A stretch of 64,000 nt of DNA from SIG653 sp045577455 (GTDB lineage: Bacteria > Bacillota > Clostridia > Oscillospirales > CAG-382), in the NCBI GenBank assembly GCA_045577455.1, contig JAZNIJ010000160.1, forward strand, positions 1-64,000, in the 5' to 3' direction. Shown here in pieces: positions 1 through 7,315 of this stretch. Each line of letters starts with the position of its first letter. Within the stretch, counting starts at the first letter, position 1. A program made the translations under genes and the position numbers. The notes beneath the pieces were generated by a model, which searched no databases, was not told where the DNA came from, and saw nothing but the letters and a program-made list of their open reading frames with translations.

Positions 1-7
1 AAAAATA

Positions 8-145
8 ATGGAAAAAGAAAAAATTTTAAAAGCCTTCTATCAGGCAGAGATCACCACAATGATAGAACGCTGTACAGACGTAACATTATTAGATTTAATC
101 TATAAGTTACTCAGAGAAGAAGAAAACAACACTAATATTAAATAA
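8..145 (+). CDS. Small hypothetical protein, 45 aa
   Basis: A short open frame begins seven bases from the window edge, so its ribosome binding site, and possibly a longer N-terminus, lie outside. It encodes an acidic, probably helical peptide (starts MEKEKILKAF, with a DVTLLDLIYKLL segment) without membrane segment or cysteine pair. Peptides of this shape are common in prophage accessory regions of Clostridia, but I cannot assign a function. It reads in the same direction as the four small genes that follow and is separated from the next by 36 bases. Confidence 0.5.
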   Translation: MEKEKILKAFYQAEITTMIERCTDVTLLDLIYKLLREEENNTNIK

Positions 146-181
146 GCCGGGCGAGGCTCTAAATGGCAGAAAGGGCATATA

Positions 182-796
182 ATGAAAATAGAAAAGAGAT
201 ATTTGAGTACTTGGCACTACAACGTCGCTTTGATTTTTAACGAGCTTGAAACCATTATAAACAATAACGGCGGGCGCATTTGCTCCACTTGGAAACGCTC
301 TGAACGTCCTTTGTTTGAAATTGTAAACCGCGGCATTCTTGAAAAGGCGCGCGAACTTGAAAAGGAAAAAAGCCGTTTCGAGCAAATCAAAAAAGAAGTA
401 CCGCAAACAATATCACAAGAGCTTGAACGGCTCGCACAAATCAAAAACGATCCCATAATAACCCCATACGCCGATTATCTTTATATTTCGTTTGTTTATG
501 ATGGTTACTACTATTATTATCAAATGGAACGAAATCCTTTTTTTGACTTCCTTTTCATTAAAACAAAAATGTTAAACGAAAACACAACAACAAAAAACGT
601 GTACGGCTCAACGCCTTCAAGAGAATGGATGTATGATTGTTTTTTGCGTTTCGATTGTAGCAACAGCGACAGACGCGAAGCCGCGAACCTAATTTTTAAC
701 GAAATTGTCAACGCGCCTTGCTCCGCTCCTTATCATACAAAAGAAAGAAACAACACAAACACGTTGTATTTTTACGAGGAAGGCGGCAAAAAATGA
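182..796 (+). CDS. Hypothetical protein of a small plus-strand cassette
   Basis: A 204-residue protein I do not recognise. An AGAAAGGG ribosome binding site sits just before the ATG. Residues about 50-90 are a charged, probably coiled-coil segment (repeated E/K/R with ARELEKEK). The region around residues 103-115 is very rich in tyrosine (YVDGYYYYY-like), and the C-terminal third has scattered cysteines. There is no signal peptide or membrane segment. Its stop overlaps the next start as ATGA, so the two are translationally coupled. The cassette runs opposite to the long phage operon that faces it across a terminator. Confidence 0.6.
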   Translation: MKIEKRYLSTWHYNVALIFNELETIINNNGGRICSTWKRSERPLFEIVNRGILEKARELEKEKSRFEQIKKEVPQTISQELERLAQIKNDPIITPYADYLYISFVYDGYYYYYQMERNPFFDFLFIKTKMLNENTTTKNVYGSTPSREWMYDCFLRFDCSNSDRREAANLIFNEIVNAPCSAPYHTKERNNTNTLYFYEEGGKK

Positions 797-999
797 AAAA
801 AATATTTATAGTAATTAGCTACCAAACACCAACGGGAGAACGGCACGCGTCCGCATTAACCATAAAAGCAGGCGAAAACATAATACCATTTATCAAACGT
901 TACAAGGCGGACGTGTGCCACGTTTGCGAAGGCGCAACACAGGCGCATTATTTGGCGGCTGAATGGAATAAAACATACAAGGAGAACGGTGAGCAATGA
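793..999 (+). CDS. Small conserved mobile-element protein, 68 aa
   Basis: The start chosen is the ATG that overlaps the preceding stop as ATGA; an upstream in-frame ATG would overlap 75 bases of the preceding gene. The 68-residue product begins MKKIFIVISYQTPTGERHAS and has a beta-strand-rich N-terminus, a CHVC pair near residue 42 and an AAEWN helix near the end. I recall proteins with this ISYQTPxGERHA opening in prophages and conjugative elements of gut Clostridia, with no known function. It couples to the next gene by a 4-base ATGA overlap. Confidence 0.6.
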   Translation: MKKIFIVISYQTPTGERHASALTIKAGENIIPFIKRYKADVCHVCEGATQAHYLAAEWNKTYKENGEQ

Positions 1000-1181
1000 A
1001 AACGTTTAAAAATAAACTAATAGCGGTGTTAATTCTTTTATTTGGCGTATACTGTGCAAGATATCAGAACGATAACTTTGTTATATGGCTGCTGAGGTTT
1101 TCCGCGTTCCTTGCGCCTTCTATAATGCTTTGGAGCTTAAAAGACAGCATTTTTATTTACGATCACATCAACAGGAGGTGA
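996..1181 (+). CDS. Small membrane protein, 61 aa
   Basis: The peptide has two hydrophobic stretches (residues about 7-21 and 31-46) bordered by basic residues, predicting two membrane helices. It resembles the 50-residue membrane protein at 9776-9928 in the facing operon: both begin MKxxxNKL followed by a hydrophobic helix and an aspartate-containing turn. Start overlaps the preceding stop (ATGA). An ideal ribosome binding site for the next tiny frame lies at its 3' end. Function unknown; holin-like or regulatory roles are only guesses. Confidence 0.6.
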   Translation: MKTFKNKLIAVLILLFGVYCARYQNDNFVIWLLRFSAFLAPSIMLWSLKDSIFIYDHINRR

Positions 1182-1185
1182 GACC

Positions 1186-1245
1186 GTGGCGTTAATTATT
1201 CTGTTGTTGCTTCCTATAATGATTTTATTCTCAGCGAAAAAATAA
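1186..1245 (+). CDS. Putative 19-residue hydrophobic peptide
   Basis: A GTG start is preceded by a strong AGGAGGTGAG ribosome binding site with 7-base spacing, better than those of its neighbours. The product is 19 residues (begins MALIILLLLPIMILF, ends SAKK), a single membrane helix with a basic tail. The frame ends 5 bases before a rho-independent terminator, so it is the last gene of the plus-strand cassette. The shape resembles type I toxin or leader-type membrane peptides, but no antisense RNA or partner was identified. Confidence 0.45.
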   Translation: MALIILLLLPIMILFSAKK

Positions 1246-1250
1246 CATTA

Positions 1251-1278
1251 GCCCAGGGTTTAATCCCTGGGCTTTTTT
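1251..1278 (+). terminator. Rho-independent terminator of the plus-strand cassette
   Basis: Perfect 8-bp GC-rich stem GCCCAGGG/CCCTGGGC with a 6-base loop, followed directly by six T. It closes the five-gene cassette. Confidence 0.9.
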
Positions 1279-1303
1279 CATACCGCTAAAAAATAACGAT
1301 TTT

Positions 1304-1375
1304 AAGCCCGTTACAGCGTTTTTGTTTTTACCATATGTAAATTAGCCCTATGAATAAAAATGCTGTAACGGGCTT
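1304..1375. repeat. Long inverted repeat (14-bp arms, 44-bp loop)
   Basis: AAGCCCGTTACAGC and its exact reverse complement are separated by 44 bases and flanked by T-rich DNA on the right. It lies between two convergent transcription units and may act as a second, bidirectional terminator, although the loop is unusually long. Confidence 0.6.
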
Positions 1376-1470
1376 TATTTTTGCGCTCTGATGCATATAA
1401 CAAAATCGTGCTATCATCCAAACAGACAGCCGGACAGCCGCAAGCCCCGAGAGTGCCGCATAAAAAATCA

Positions 1471-1608
1471 GACCGCCTATATTTTCGCATATACGATATA
1501 TACAGGCGGTCAAATTTTGCCGTTCCGCTATATATGAGGCGGTCAAATTTTATACTTACTCGTGGTCAGATTTTGACATTTAGCTATATATCGCTCGGTC
1601 AAATTTTA
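1471..1608. repeat. Iteron-like repeats at the 3' end of the terminase small subunit gene
   Basis: Four copies of (C)GGTCAAATTTTG/A occur at 1506, 1539, 1562 and 1595, alternating 33, 23 and 33 bases apart. They form two copies of a 56-bp unit that also contains GCTATATAT. A palindrome GACCGCC/GGCGGTC shares its right arm with the first copy. The last copy overlaps the stop of the neighbouring small-terminase gene. In pac-type phages the TerS recognition site lies in or near terS, so this is a candidate packaging or TerS-binding site by position only. Confidence 0.55.
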
Positions 1609-2196
1609 CTGTTCGTCCGGCAACACCTTCGCATCGAGGAACGCTGATATCTCATCGGCGGATTTTGCTCCATTGTCGGGCATCACGGGTTCAACCTTGA
1701 TGGTTTTCTCGTCTGCTACCCAACCAACACGCAGGTTTACAAGGGTGTTTATCGCACCCGGAATATTCTTGCCTTCAATGAGTAATTCTTCGGTGAAATT
1801 CGTGATAATATCCTTCGCTCTTTTTATAGTATGAAAGTAACGGTCAGATTTAGAATAATTCCAAATGGTTTCCCTCGCCACCCCCAAATGAATAGCAAGC
1901 CCCGACAAAGTTGGTTTCTTTCCCCATCTTGCACCAACGACAACATTCTTCTCATCAGTTTCATAGACAAGGCAAGAATTAAAATAATCCTCAATGCCCT
2001 TTTGCAATTCTTCCTCACTCTTAAAACAAGGTGGTTGACCGGGGCCAACTTGAAGAAACTTATGGATTTTATCGGGCATAGGTGCAGGAATAGCGGCTTT
2101 TGCAACTTCTTCCTGCGACACAGCAAAATTGCCTTTTCTGCGCTCTATATCTTGCGGTGTCAAATTTTTCATTTTCATACCTTTTTTTCCAGCCAT
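1606..2196 (-). CDS. terS: Terminase small subunit-like DNA packaging protein
   Basis: A 196-residue protein with the pattern of the gp3/P22-type small terminase family (Pfam Terminase_5/GP3-package type). The central helix-turn-helix reads LSGLAIHLGVARETIWNYSK, followed by the conserved helical stretch TIKRAKDIITN and an NIPGAINTLVNLRVGW segment. TerS oligomers recognise the packaging site and hand DNA to the large subunit. The start follows an AGGAGGTAATTACT leader. It is the last gene of the minus-strand phage operon, and no large terminase gene follows in this window, which is unusual. It could alternatively be a solitary DNA-binding homologue. Confidence 0.72.
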   Translation of the reverse strand: MAGKKGMKMKNLTPQDIERRKGNFAVSQEEVAKAAIPAPMPDKIHKFLQVGPGQPPCFKSEEELQKGIEDYFNSCLVYETDEKNVVVGARWGKKPTLSGLAIHLGVARETIWNYSKSDRYFHTIKRAKDIITNFTEELLIEGKNIPGAINTLVNLRVGWVADEKTIKVEPVMPDNGAKSADEISAFLDAKVLPDEQ

Positions 2197-2222
2197 AGTA
2201 ATTACCTCCTAAAATTCAAAGT

Positions 2223-2320
2223 GGGACAGTGAGACAGAGACAGTAAGCACTTTGGGTTCGCTCTTACTCCGTTTTCTTTTTATATCTTCTAACTTTATAT
2301 TTCTACTGTCTCACTGTCCC
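2223..2320. repeat. 15-bp inverted repeat built on GGGACAGT
   Basis: GGGACAGTGAGACAG and its exact reverse complement flank a 68-base loop. Two more GGGACAGT-type half sites (one at the 3' end of the next gene, near 2422, one at about 2370) follow. The whole 220-base gap between terS and the upstream gene is therefore a cluster of one motif, probably a terminator, attenuator or protein-binding region. Confidence 0.55.
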
Positions 2321-2416
2321 AAAAATAAAAAAATAATAAAAAACGTAGATAAATAGGGGACTTTGAGTGGGACGGACAGTAATTTTGCGGTTAAAATTAC
2401 TGCCCCAAAGTTAGAG

Positions 2417-2716
2417 CTAACTGTCCCAAATTTCCCATCCTCTTGTTTTACTCGTCCTATACGCCCTGATATCGGGGCGAAGACTTCGGAATATTTTTGG
2501 TATACGTTTTTCAAACGAAACCTTTGAAATCGGGTTTTCGCCTTTCCATATTGTATAAAGGGTGTACAAATCCTTATTGGAAATTCTATCCGCAAGGTTG
2601 AGTTCTTCGGCAAATTTACTCAAATCGGAATCATATTCCGTTTGTGCGGTGTTTTGTAAAATTCTACACCATTCGCTAAAGGTGTGCGTTTCACCATTAT
2701 AAGTTATTTTTTTCAT
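2417..2716 (-). CDS. Stand-alone copy of the primase C-terminal winged-helix domain
   Basis: A 99-residue protein that matches the C-terminal ~80 residues of the primase-helicase just upstream. Shared blocks are SFEKRIPKIFR, RPD, RGW and the preceding DLYxxYxxW helix. In the D5/SF3 primase family this C-terminal domain binds DNA. The first ~25 residues (KKITYNGETHTFSEW) are different and may be a specificity-changing addition. Start overlaps the primase stop (ATGA). It is probably a domain duplication that became a separate DNA-binding protein; a regulatory role for the primase or origin is inference. Confidence 0.65.
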   Translation of the reverse strand: MKKITYNGETHTFSEWCRILQNTAQTEYDSDLSKFAEELNLADRISNKDLYTLYTIWKGENPISKVSFEKRIPKIFRSLRPDIRAYRTSKTRGWEIWDS

Positions 2717-5103
2717 AACAATTCCTCTCTATTTGTATCGAGTTTGCGCCATCCACGAAATTTTCCCGATTTAAACGTTTCCAAATCAGGTCTGCACTCT
2801 CTGAAAATCTTCGGAATACGTTTTTCAAACGAGGTTTTTGCAAGGGCCTTGTGCCTTGCTTCATCGCACCAAACGCAATAATCGCGGTAAAGGTCTGCGT
2901 TGGTGATAGAATTATCTTGGCGAGTTGCGATGTCAAATTCTTTGGCAAAAACAACTATGGGATTGGTTATCTCAATAAAATTTTCCGTTGTGCTGCGTTG
3001 GTCGTCCGGCTCTGTAAATTTCATAGTTGCCTTGAGAACCTGATAGCCCTGCAATACCCAATTGAAGATACCCGACAATTCCTCGTTGGAACGAAGTCTG
3101 CGTTCAAGGGTTGGGTCGGCAAGTCGCTCGTGCGGCAGTTTTGGCTCGGAACAGAAGCGGAGCTTGAATTCGCAGAAGCAGAAACGACGCACCCATCCGT
3201 CTGATTGGTCGGTTTTTGATACCATAAAATTGTTGCTGGATAGAATCCATTTGGCTTGAGATATAAAGTCTGTAACGTCTTTGCCCTTGTAGGAATCGCG
3301 GATGGGTTCACCAACGACAACCTTCTTAAATTTTTCTTCCGCACCTGTAACATCGGAGCGAGTTTCGGAAGCAAAGTTCACCATAGAATATTTCAGGTCT
3401 ATGGAGTGAAACTCTCGCATGAGATCCGACATAGAAACATTTGATATGTTTGGCTTGGAAAAAATATCGCCTATGACGTTGATGTATATAGATTTTCCGT
3501 TTGAACCCTCGCCTATGAGGTTGAGGGCCTTCTGCATCTCACAGCCCTTGAATAAGCAATACCCGGCATATTCTTGAAGTAAGGAAATTTTCTTATCATC
3601 GTAATCGGTAACTGTGCCAAGGTAATTTTCCCACAGCTCTGAACGTGCCGACGAGTCATAGGCATACGGAAGGCAATATGTACAGTAATCGTCCTCGCGG
3701 TGTTCTCTCAGTACAATATTGTCGGGGTCAAGCTCCAAAGTGCCGTTGATAAAATTCATAACCGCGTGGCGGTTAAGGTCAAGAAGTTCGTCGGAGTTCA
3801 CTTCGGATTTTACCACCTTAAGTATTGACGAAAGTTTGTTTCCTGTTCGGTAAACGCCCAAAGCATCGCCTATGTAGCCCATAACTGTGTTGTCTGTTAT
3901 GCGCTCCCAGAATTTGCCGTTGTATTCCACAAAGCCAACAGAAGGATGATATTTTATCTTGAAACGAGATATAACATCCTTGACTATGCTATCTTCGGTT
4001 GGTGCAGAAGAACACTCCTTACAAAGGACCTGAAGCCAAGCTGAGTCCCAACGCTCAAGTTTGGCAAGTTTTGAAAACAACAAAACAACGTCAGATTTTG
4101 ACATATAACGGCAGGCACTACGGATGGTTTCTTCAAATTCTTTTTTGTCTGTAAGCATAGAGCATAAGGCGGCATAGCCGGGAGCGGCTTTGTCTATGAG
4201 TTCTTGAAGCACACCGCCCTCTTGGTAGTAGTCCGAAACATCTTTGTATCCCGGTGGAACACTTCCGACAATAAACGGTATGCGATGCTGAAACAAGAGT
4301 TTTGACATCTTAAAAGTGAATTTTTCACCCGCCCTGGAAACAACATCGTTGTCATATACAAGGAATACTCTTTTAAAATTCTTGCATATGTTGTAGACCG
4401 AAGGAAGCTGAGAGTGAGAAAAATGCCCTGTGATGGCAGAGATGCAAGGGAAGCCCTCTTGATAGAAAGAGAGTACATCGAACATACCTTCAGCAATAAC
4501 AAGAGTATCGCCGTCTCGTGTAAGGGTGTCAAGTCCCCATATAATATTCTCGCAGAGTCCGTCTTTGTGTGCCTTCATGTATTTACTTTCGGGGTTCGCA
4601 GAGTTTGGCATCGCCCTCGTTATGTAATAAGCAACATAGCCGTTCTTGTAATAAGGAATGGCAAGCCGTCCATCATCTGTTTGCCCTATGCGTAATTCGT
4701 TAATGGTTTTGTCTGTTATCCCTCTGCGGTTACAGTATTCTCTGTATTCGGGAGAAAGTTTGCTGTGCCAATAAGCGATTTTGTTGTTTAGCTGTTGCGT
4801 GTATTGAACCCAACCTTCGGTGCTTCCATCATCTTCGATGCCTGTGCGCTGTGCAAGAACACGGATCGCTTTCCCCCTGTCGCCACCATATTCCGTTAAA
4901 GCACAAAGGTCGATAACATCTCCACCTTGTGCTGCAGAAAAATCGTACCAAAAATCAGAGTAGCACACAAAAGAAGTTTTGTTCCTTGCTCCGCAGCGAA
5001 TAGGGGATATGCACCTGTCGCCGGATTTGGCGACAGGTAGTCCCTTGGATTTGCAGAAATCAACACACGATATTCTCTGTTTTATTAGTGAGGTATCTAT
5101 CAT
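2713..5103 (-). CDS. Phage primase-helicase (CHC2-like/Toprim/D5 SF3 helicase)
   Basis: A 796-residue replication protein. A cysteine-rich N-terminus (C14, C18, C31, C37, C47) resembles a CHC2 zinc-binding domain. A Toprim fold follows, with EGMFDV at 205-210 and the acidic DND at 251-253. The C-terminal half is a D5-type superfamily 3 helicase: Walker A GEGSNGKS at 531-538, Walker B region near 575-580, and WILSSNN sensor at 619-625. A C-terminal winged-helix domain carries SFEKRIPKIF near 758. It should prime and unwind phage DNA. It overlaps its neighbours by ATGA on both sides. Length and domain order are normal for Firmicutes siphophages, so I see no damage. Confidence 0.9.
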   Translation of the reverse strand: MIDTSLIKQRISCVDFCKSKGLPVAKSGDRCISPIRCGARNKTSFVCYSDFWYDFSAAQGGDVIDLCALTEYGGDRGKAIRVLAQRTGIEDDGSTEGWVQYTQQLNNKIAYWHSKLSPEYREYCNRRGITDKTINELRIGQTDDGRLAIPYYKNGYVAYYITRAMPNSANPESKYMKAHKDGLCENIIWGLDTLTRDGDTLVIAEGMFDVLSFYQEGFPCISAITGHFSHSQLPSVYNICKNFKRVFLVYDNDVVSRAGEKFTFKMSKLLFQHRIPFIVGSVPPGYKDVSDYYQEGGVLQELIDKAAPGYAALCSMLTDKKEFEETIRSACRYMSKSDVVLLFSKLAKLERWDSAWLQVLCKECSSAPTEDSIVKDVISRFKIKYHPSVGFVEYNGKFWERITDNTVMGYIGDALGVYRTGNKLSSILKVVKSEVNSDELLDLNRHAVMNFINGTLELDPDNIVLREHREDDYCTYCLPYAYDSSARSELWENYLGTVTDYDDKKISLLQEYAGYCLFKGCEMQKALNLIGEGSNGKSIYINVIGDIFSKPNISNVSMSDLMREFHSIDLKYSMVNFASETRSDVTGAEEKFKKVVVGEPIRDSYKGKDVTDFISQAKWILSSNNFMVSKTDQSDGWVRRFCFCEFKLRFCSEPKLPHERLADPTLERRLRSNEELSGIFNWVLQGYQVLKATMKFTEPDDQRSTTENFIEITNPIVVFAKEFDIATRQDNSITNADLYRDYCVWCDEARHKALAKTSFEKRIPKIFRECRPDLETFKSGKFRGWRKLDTNREELL

Positions 5104-5438
5104 CGCCTGTACCCCGCATTAAACAGAGCAACAACCGCATCGAGGTTTTCTTTGCCGTATTTCTGCCGTTCTTCTTCGGTGAAAGCCAAATGCCCTTGCT
5201 CAGATTTTAATTTTGCGTTTGCAACGGCTGTAGCCATGTTAAGAAGTATTTGTTTTGCATCGTTTTTCTTGGCTTTCGGGGTGTAATGTAGTATGGGGCG
5301 AATCCTCGGAAGTGATCTCAATTGGTCAAATACCTGATAATATCCAAGCCCTAACGCTTCCGCTATTTGATGGTAGGTGTAACCCTCACACCACCTGTCA
5401 TAAGCCCATCTTTTTTCTTCTTCCGTCATGTGTTTCAT
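5100..5438 (-). CDS. Small helix-turn-helix phage protein
   Basis: A 112-residue protein whose N-terminus reads as a helix-turn-helix (YDRWCEGYTYHQIAEALGLG), followed by a basic linker and a charged C-terminal helix. The first of two close ATGs is preferred because AGGAGC lies 7 bases before it. It overlaps the primase start and the upstream zinc-ribbon gene (by 41 bases), as is typical of compact phage operons. It probably binds DNA, but no specific family is recognised. Confidence 0.65.
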   Translation of the reverse strand: MKHMTEEEKRWAYDRWCEGYTYHQIAEALGLGYYQVFDQLRSLPRIRPILHYTPKAKKNDAKQILLNMATAVANAKLKSEQGHLAFTEEERQKYGKENLDAVVALFNAGYRR

Positions 5439-5589
5439 GGGTTTTGCTCCTTTCGATTAAATCCTCCTCAAATTCGTATGTATTGAAACGGTGACCACAG
5501 TTTATACATTGTCGCCTGCGATAAACGGTATCGTTTTTTGGTCTGCTGTTGATTGTGCGTGTTGATCCGCCACAGATGGGGCAGGTCAT
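5398..5589 (-). CDS. NrdR-type zinc-ribbon protein without the ATP-cone
   Basis: Starts at the ATG preceded by AAAGGAGGTG with 5-base spacing. The 63-residue product is almost only an NrdR-like zinc ribbon: CPICGGS near the N-terminus, then RRRQCINCGHRFNTYE. Cellular NrdR represses ribonucleotide reductase genes and carries an ATP-cone after this ribbon. Here the ATP-cone is absent and replaced by a short charged tail. It may be a DNA-binding fragment mimicking NrdR, or a generic zinc ribbon. Confidence 0.7.
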   Translation of the reverse strand: MTCPICGGSTRTINSRPKNDTVYRRRQCINCGHRFNTYEFEEDLIERSKTHETHDGRRKKMGL

Positions 5590-6176
5590 AAGCGCACCTC
5601 CTTTACATCGGGCAACCGCCTCCAAGCAAGGACACGAGATAAGTTAGCATTTGTCACCTCACCATGCCACCTGCCGTCCTTAAAATGACCTATGCCATAA
5701 GCCCTACGCATGCCCGAAATATCATAACTGTAAAATTCATAGATACAGAGATAAACACCGTCCGCTGTTGGCTTGCAAGCGGAATACACTACATCTCTGA
5801 GTTCGTGTTTGCATACACCACTGTTTTCATACACGGGGCAGCAGTCAGCCATCATGGGGCAATCTGCGTTTGTGCAGAATTCATCAACGCACCATTTACA
5901 CTTAGTCATATCGTTAGAACTGTTTTGCAACATTGCAATAATACCCCTGTGAACCAACTCTCTATTGAAATATAGCTGCTCCGGTGTAACGGAAACATAA
6001 TCATCAAGGTCAGGAGCCTCAACCCATTCATACTCGTCAAGGGTTCCGCACCCATTCTGCAAATTGTGGTAATGTACTTCACCGTCAATAAGCTCTATGC
6101 TGTCATGCACATCTGTCCCGACTTGGTGAATTATACCGTTTGACTTATCCTTCACCCATAAATTAATCAGCAACAA
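5586..6176 (-). CDS. Cysteine-rich phage hypothetical protein
   Basis: About 196 residues, unknown function. A cysteine cluster near the middle (CKWCVDEFCTNADCPMMADCC) suggests metal binding. The C-terminus ends in an AWRRLPD-like motif seen at the end of DUF551-type phage proteins. No ATG is suitably placed: the TTG at 6176 follows a GGCGGTG ribosome binding site, and another in-frame TTG at 6212 is possible. The gene overlaps the upstream stop by a few bases and the downstream start by ATGA. Confidence 0.6.
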   Translation of the reverse strand: MLLINLWVKDKSNGIIHQVGTDVHDSIELIDGEVHYHNLQNGCGTLDEYEWVEAPDLDDYVSVTPEQLYFNRELVHRGIIAMLQNSSNDMTKCKWCVDEFCTNADCPMMADCCPVYENSGVCKHELRDVVYSACKPTADGVYLCIYEFYSYDISGMRRAYGIGHFKDGRWHGEVTNANLSRVLAWRRLPDVKEVRL

Positions 6177-6465
6177 AATCACCGCCTTTCCTATGTTTTT
6201 CAAGTCTTTCAATTAGCGTTTTTTTGTCGATGTCTGCCGAATGATACCACTCAATATCGTGAAGAACATCTTCCAACTGCTCAAATAAAACGCTTATTCT
6301 GTTTTCTGCACTCTTGCAATATTCAATCAATCTACGGACATCTTTTGCAATATCCGTATATCCCATTTCCAAAAGAGTTTCTTCGGCTTCTTCCATTTCT
6401 GCCGTTTTGCCCAACATTTCGGGAAATTCTGCATAACATAAATAATTAAGACTTCCACCACTCAT
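6163..6465 (-). CDS. Conserved phage protein of the MSGGSxNYL type
   Basis: The chosen start gives 100 residues beginning MSGGSLNYLCYAEFPEML, the opening typical of a small phage protein family. An upstream ATG is less likely because AAAGGTGGTG lies before this one and the start overlaps the preceding stop (ATGA). The rest is helical and acidic, with an EWYHSADI segment near the end that is also characteristic of the family. No biochemical function is known to me. Confidence 0.7.
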   Translation of the reverse strand: MSGGSLNYLCYAEFPEMLGKTAEMEEAEETLLEMGYTDIAKDVRRLIEYCKSAENRISVLFEQLEDVLHDIEWYHSADIDKKTLIERLEKHRKGGDFVAD

Positions 6466-7007
6466 CCCTGCACACCACCTTTCCTTTCTCCATCCATTTT
6501 TGCACCACAATGTCTGCAAAAGATATTGTTCGCCTCGAAAGCAAACATTGTTGGTAATGCTTCAAAAGCTGTTCCGCATTCAGAACAATTCGCAAACCTA
6601 TCGCCGCGTATCCAATATCCGTGTTTCACTTCCGCCACATCTGCGGTGGGAGCTTCGGCAATGAGCTTTCTTGCTCCACCGGGTGTGCCTATATGTACTC
6701 TGTCATATTCCGCAAGCAAAGCGTTTCTTTCTATGTATTCTTTTTCAGACATTTTTTTCCTTTCTCCATAATCGCAATAATTGTATTCGTGGCACAATCT
6801 ATTGTGCATGATGCAAAATTTTGGATAACTTCCCCTATAAATGAATTCTTTTCCACTCATTTCCACTCGGAATACGCAATCTTTGCACCTTACAACTTCC
6901 ACCGCATCTACTTTGGGAGCTTGCAAAATCACCCTTTTCACGCTTTCCTTGTATGGCAAGCCATCAGGGATGGCGTTCAGAAGCTTGTCTGTGTCGATAT
7001 ATGCCAT
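6462..7007 (-). CDS. Tandem two-module zinc-binding phage protein
   Basis: The protein is about 181 residues and looks like two phage proteins joined end to end. Module 1 starts MAYIDTDKLLNAI and has VVRCKDC plus a second cysteine group. Module 2 restarts near residue 85 with MSEKEYIERNALLAEY, has EAPTADVAEVKHGYW, and ends with a four-cysteine ribbon (CSECG, CRHCG). Each module occurs alone in many phages. Function unknown; zinc binding is likely. The start ATG overlaps the upstream TGA. Confidence 0.65.
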   Translation of the reverse strand: MAYIDTDKLLNAIPDGLPYKESVKRVILQAPKVDAVEVVRCKDCVFRVEMSGKEFIYRGSYPKFCIMHNRLCHEYNYCDYGERKKMSEKEYIERNALLAEYDRVHIGTPGGARKLIAEAPTADVAEVKHGYWIRGDRFANCSECGTAFEALPTMFAFEANNIFCRHCGAKMDGERKGGVQG

Positions 7008-7315
7008 CACTCATCACCGCCTTTCACATCATCAGTTAATTTGTTACCACAATATTGACAAAACAATGCGTTTTTGCTTACATCTCTGTAACAACTTTTG
7101 CAATATCTCCTTCGTGTAAAATTCACAGTATCGTCAGGGAGTGATATTTCAAATATCTCACAGACTTTTGGCAAACAATCATCACAAACGGAACACATCT
7201 TTTTTGGCGAAGATACAGAGGTATGTCCGAAAGATATATATAATTTGTTTAATTCTCTTTTGGGGTATTCTATTCCACATAACGAACATATTTCGGTGTA
7301 ATATATATAACTCAT
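7007..7315 (-). CDS. Small multi-zinc-ribbon phage protein
   Basis: A 102-residue protein with three CxxC-type pairs: CSLCG near the N-terminus, CSVCDDC near residue 41, and CKSC/CQYCGNKL at the C-terminus. The last pair resembles a rubredoxin-like zinc ribbon. Start overlaps the stop of the radical SAM gene (ATGA), so they are probably co-translated. Likely a DNA-, RNA- or protein-binding accessory; nothing more specific can be said. Confidence 0.65.
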   Translation of the reverse strand: MSYIYYTEICSLCGIEYPKRELNKLYISFGHTSVSSPKKMCSVCDDCLPKVCEIFEISLPDDTVNFTRRRYCKSCYRDVSKNALFCQYCGNKLTDDVKGGDE

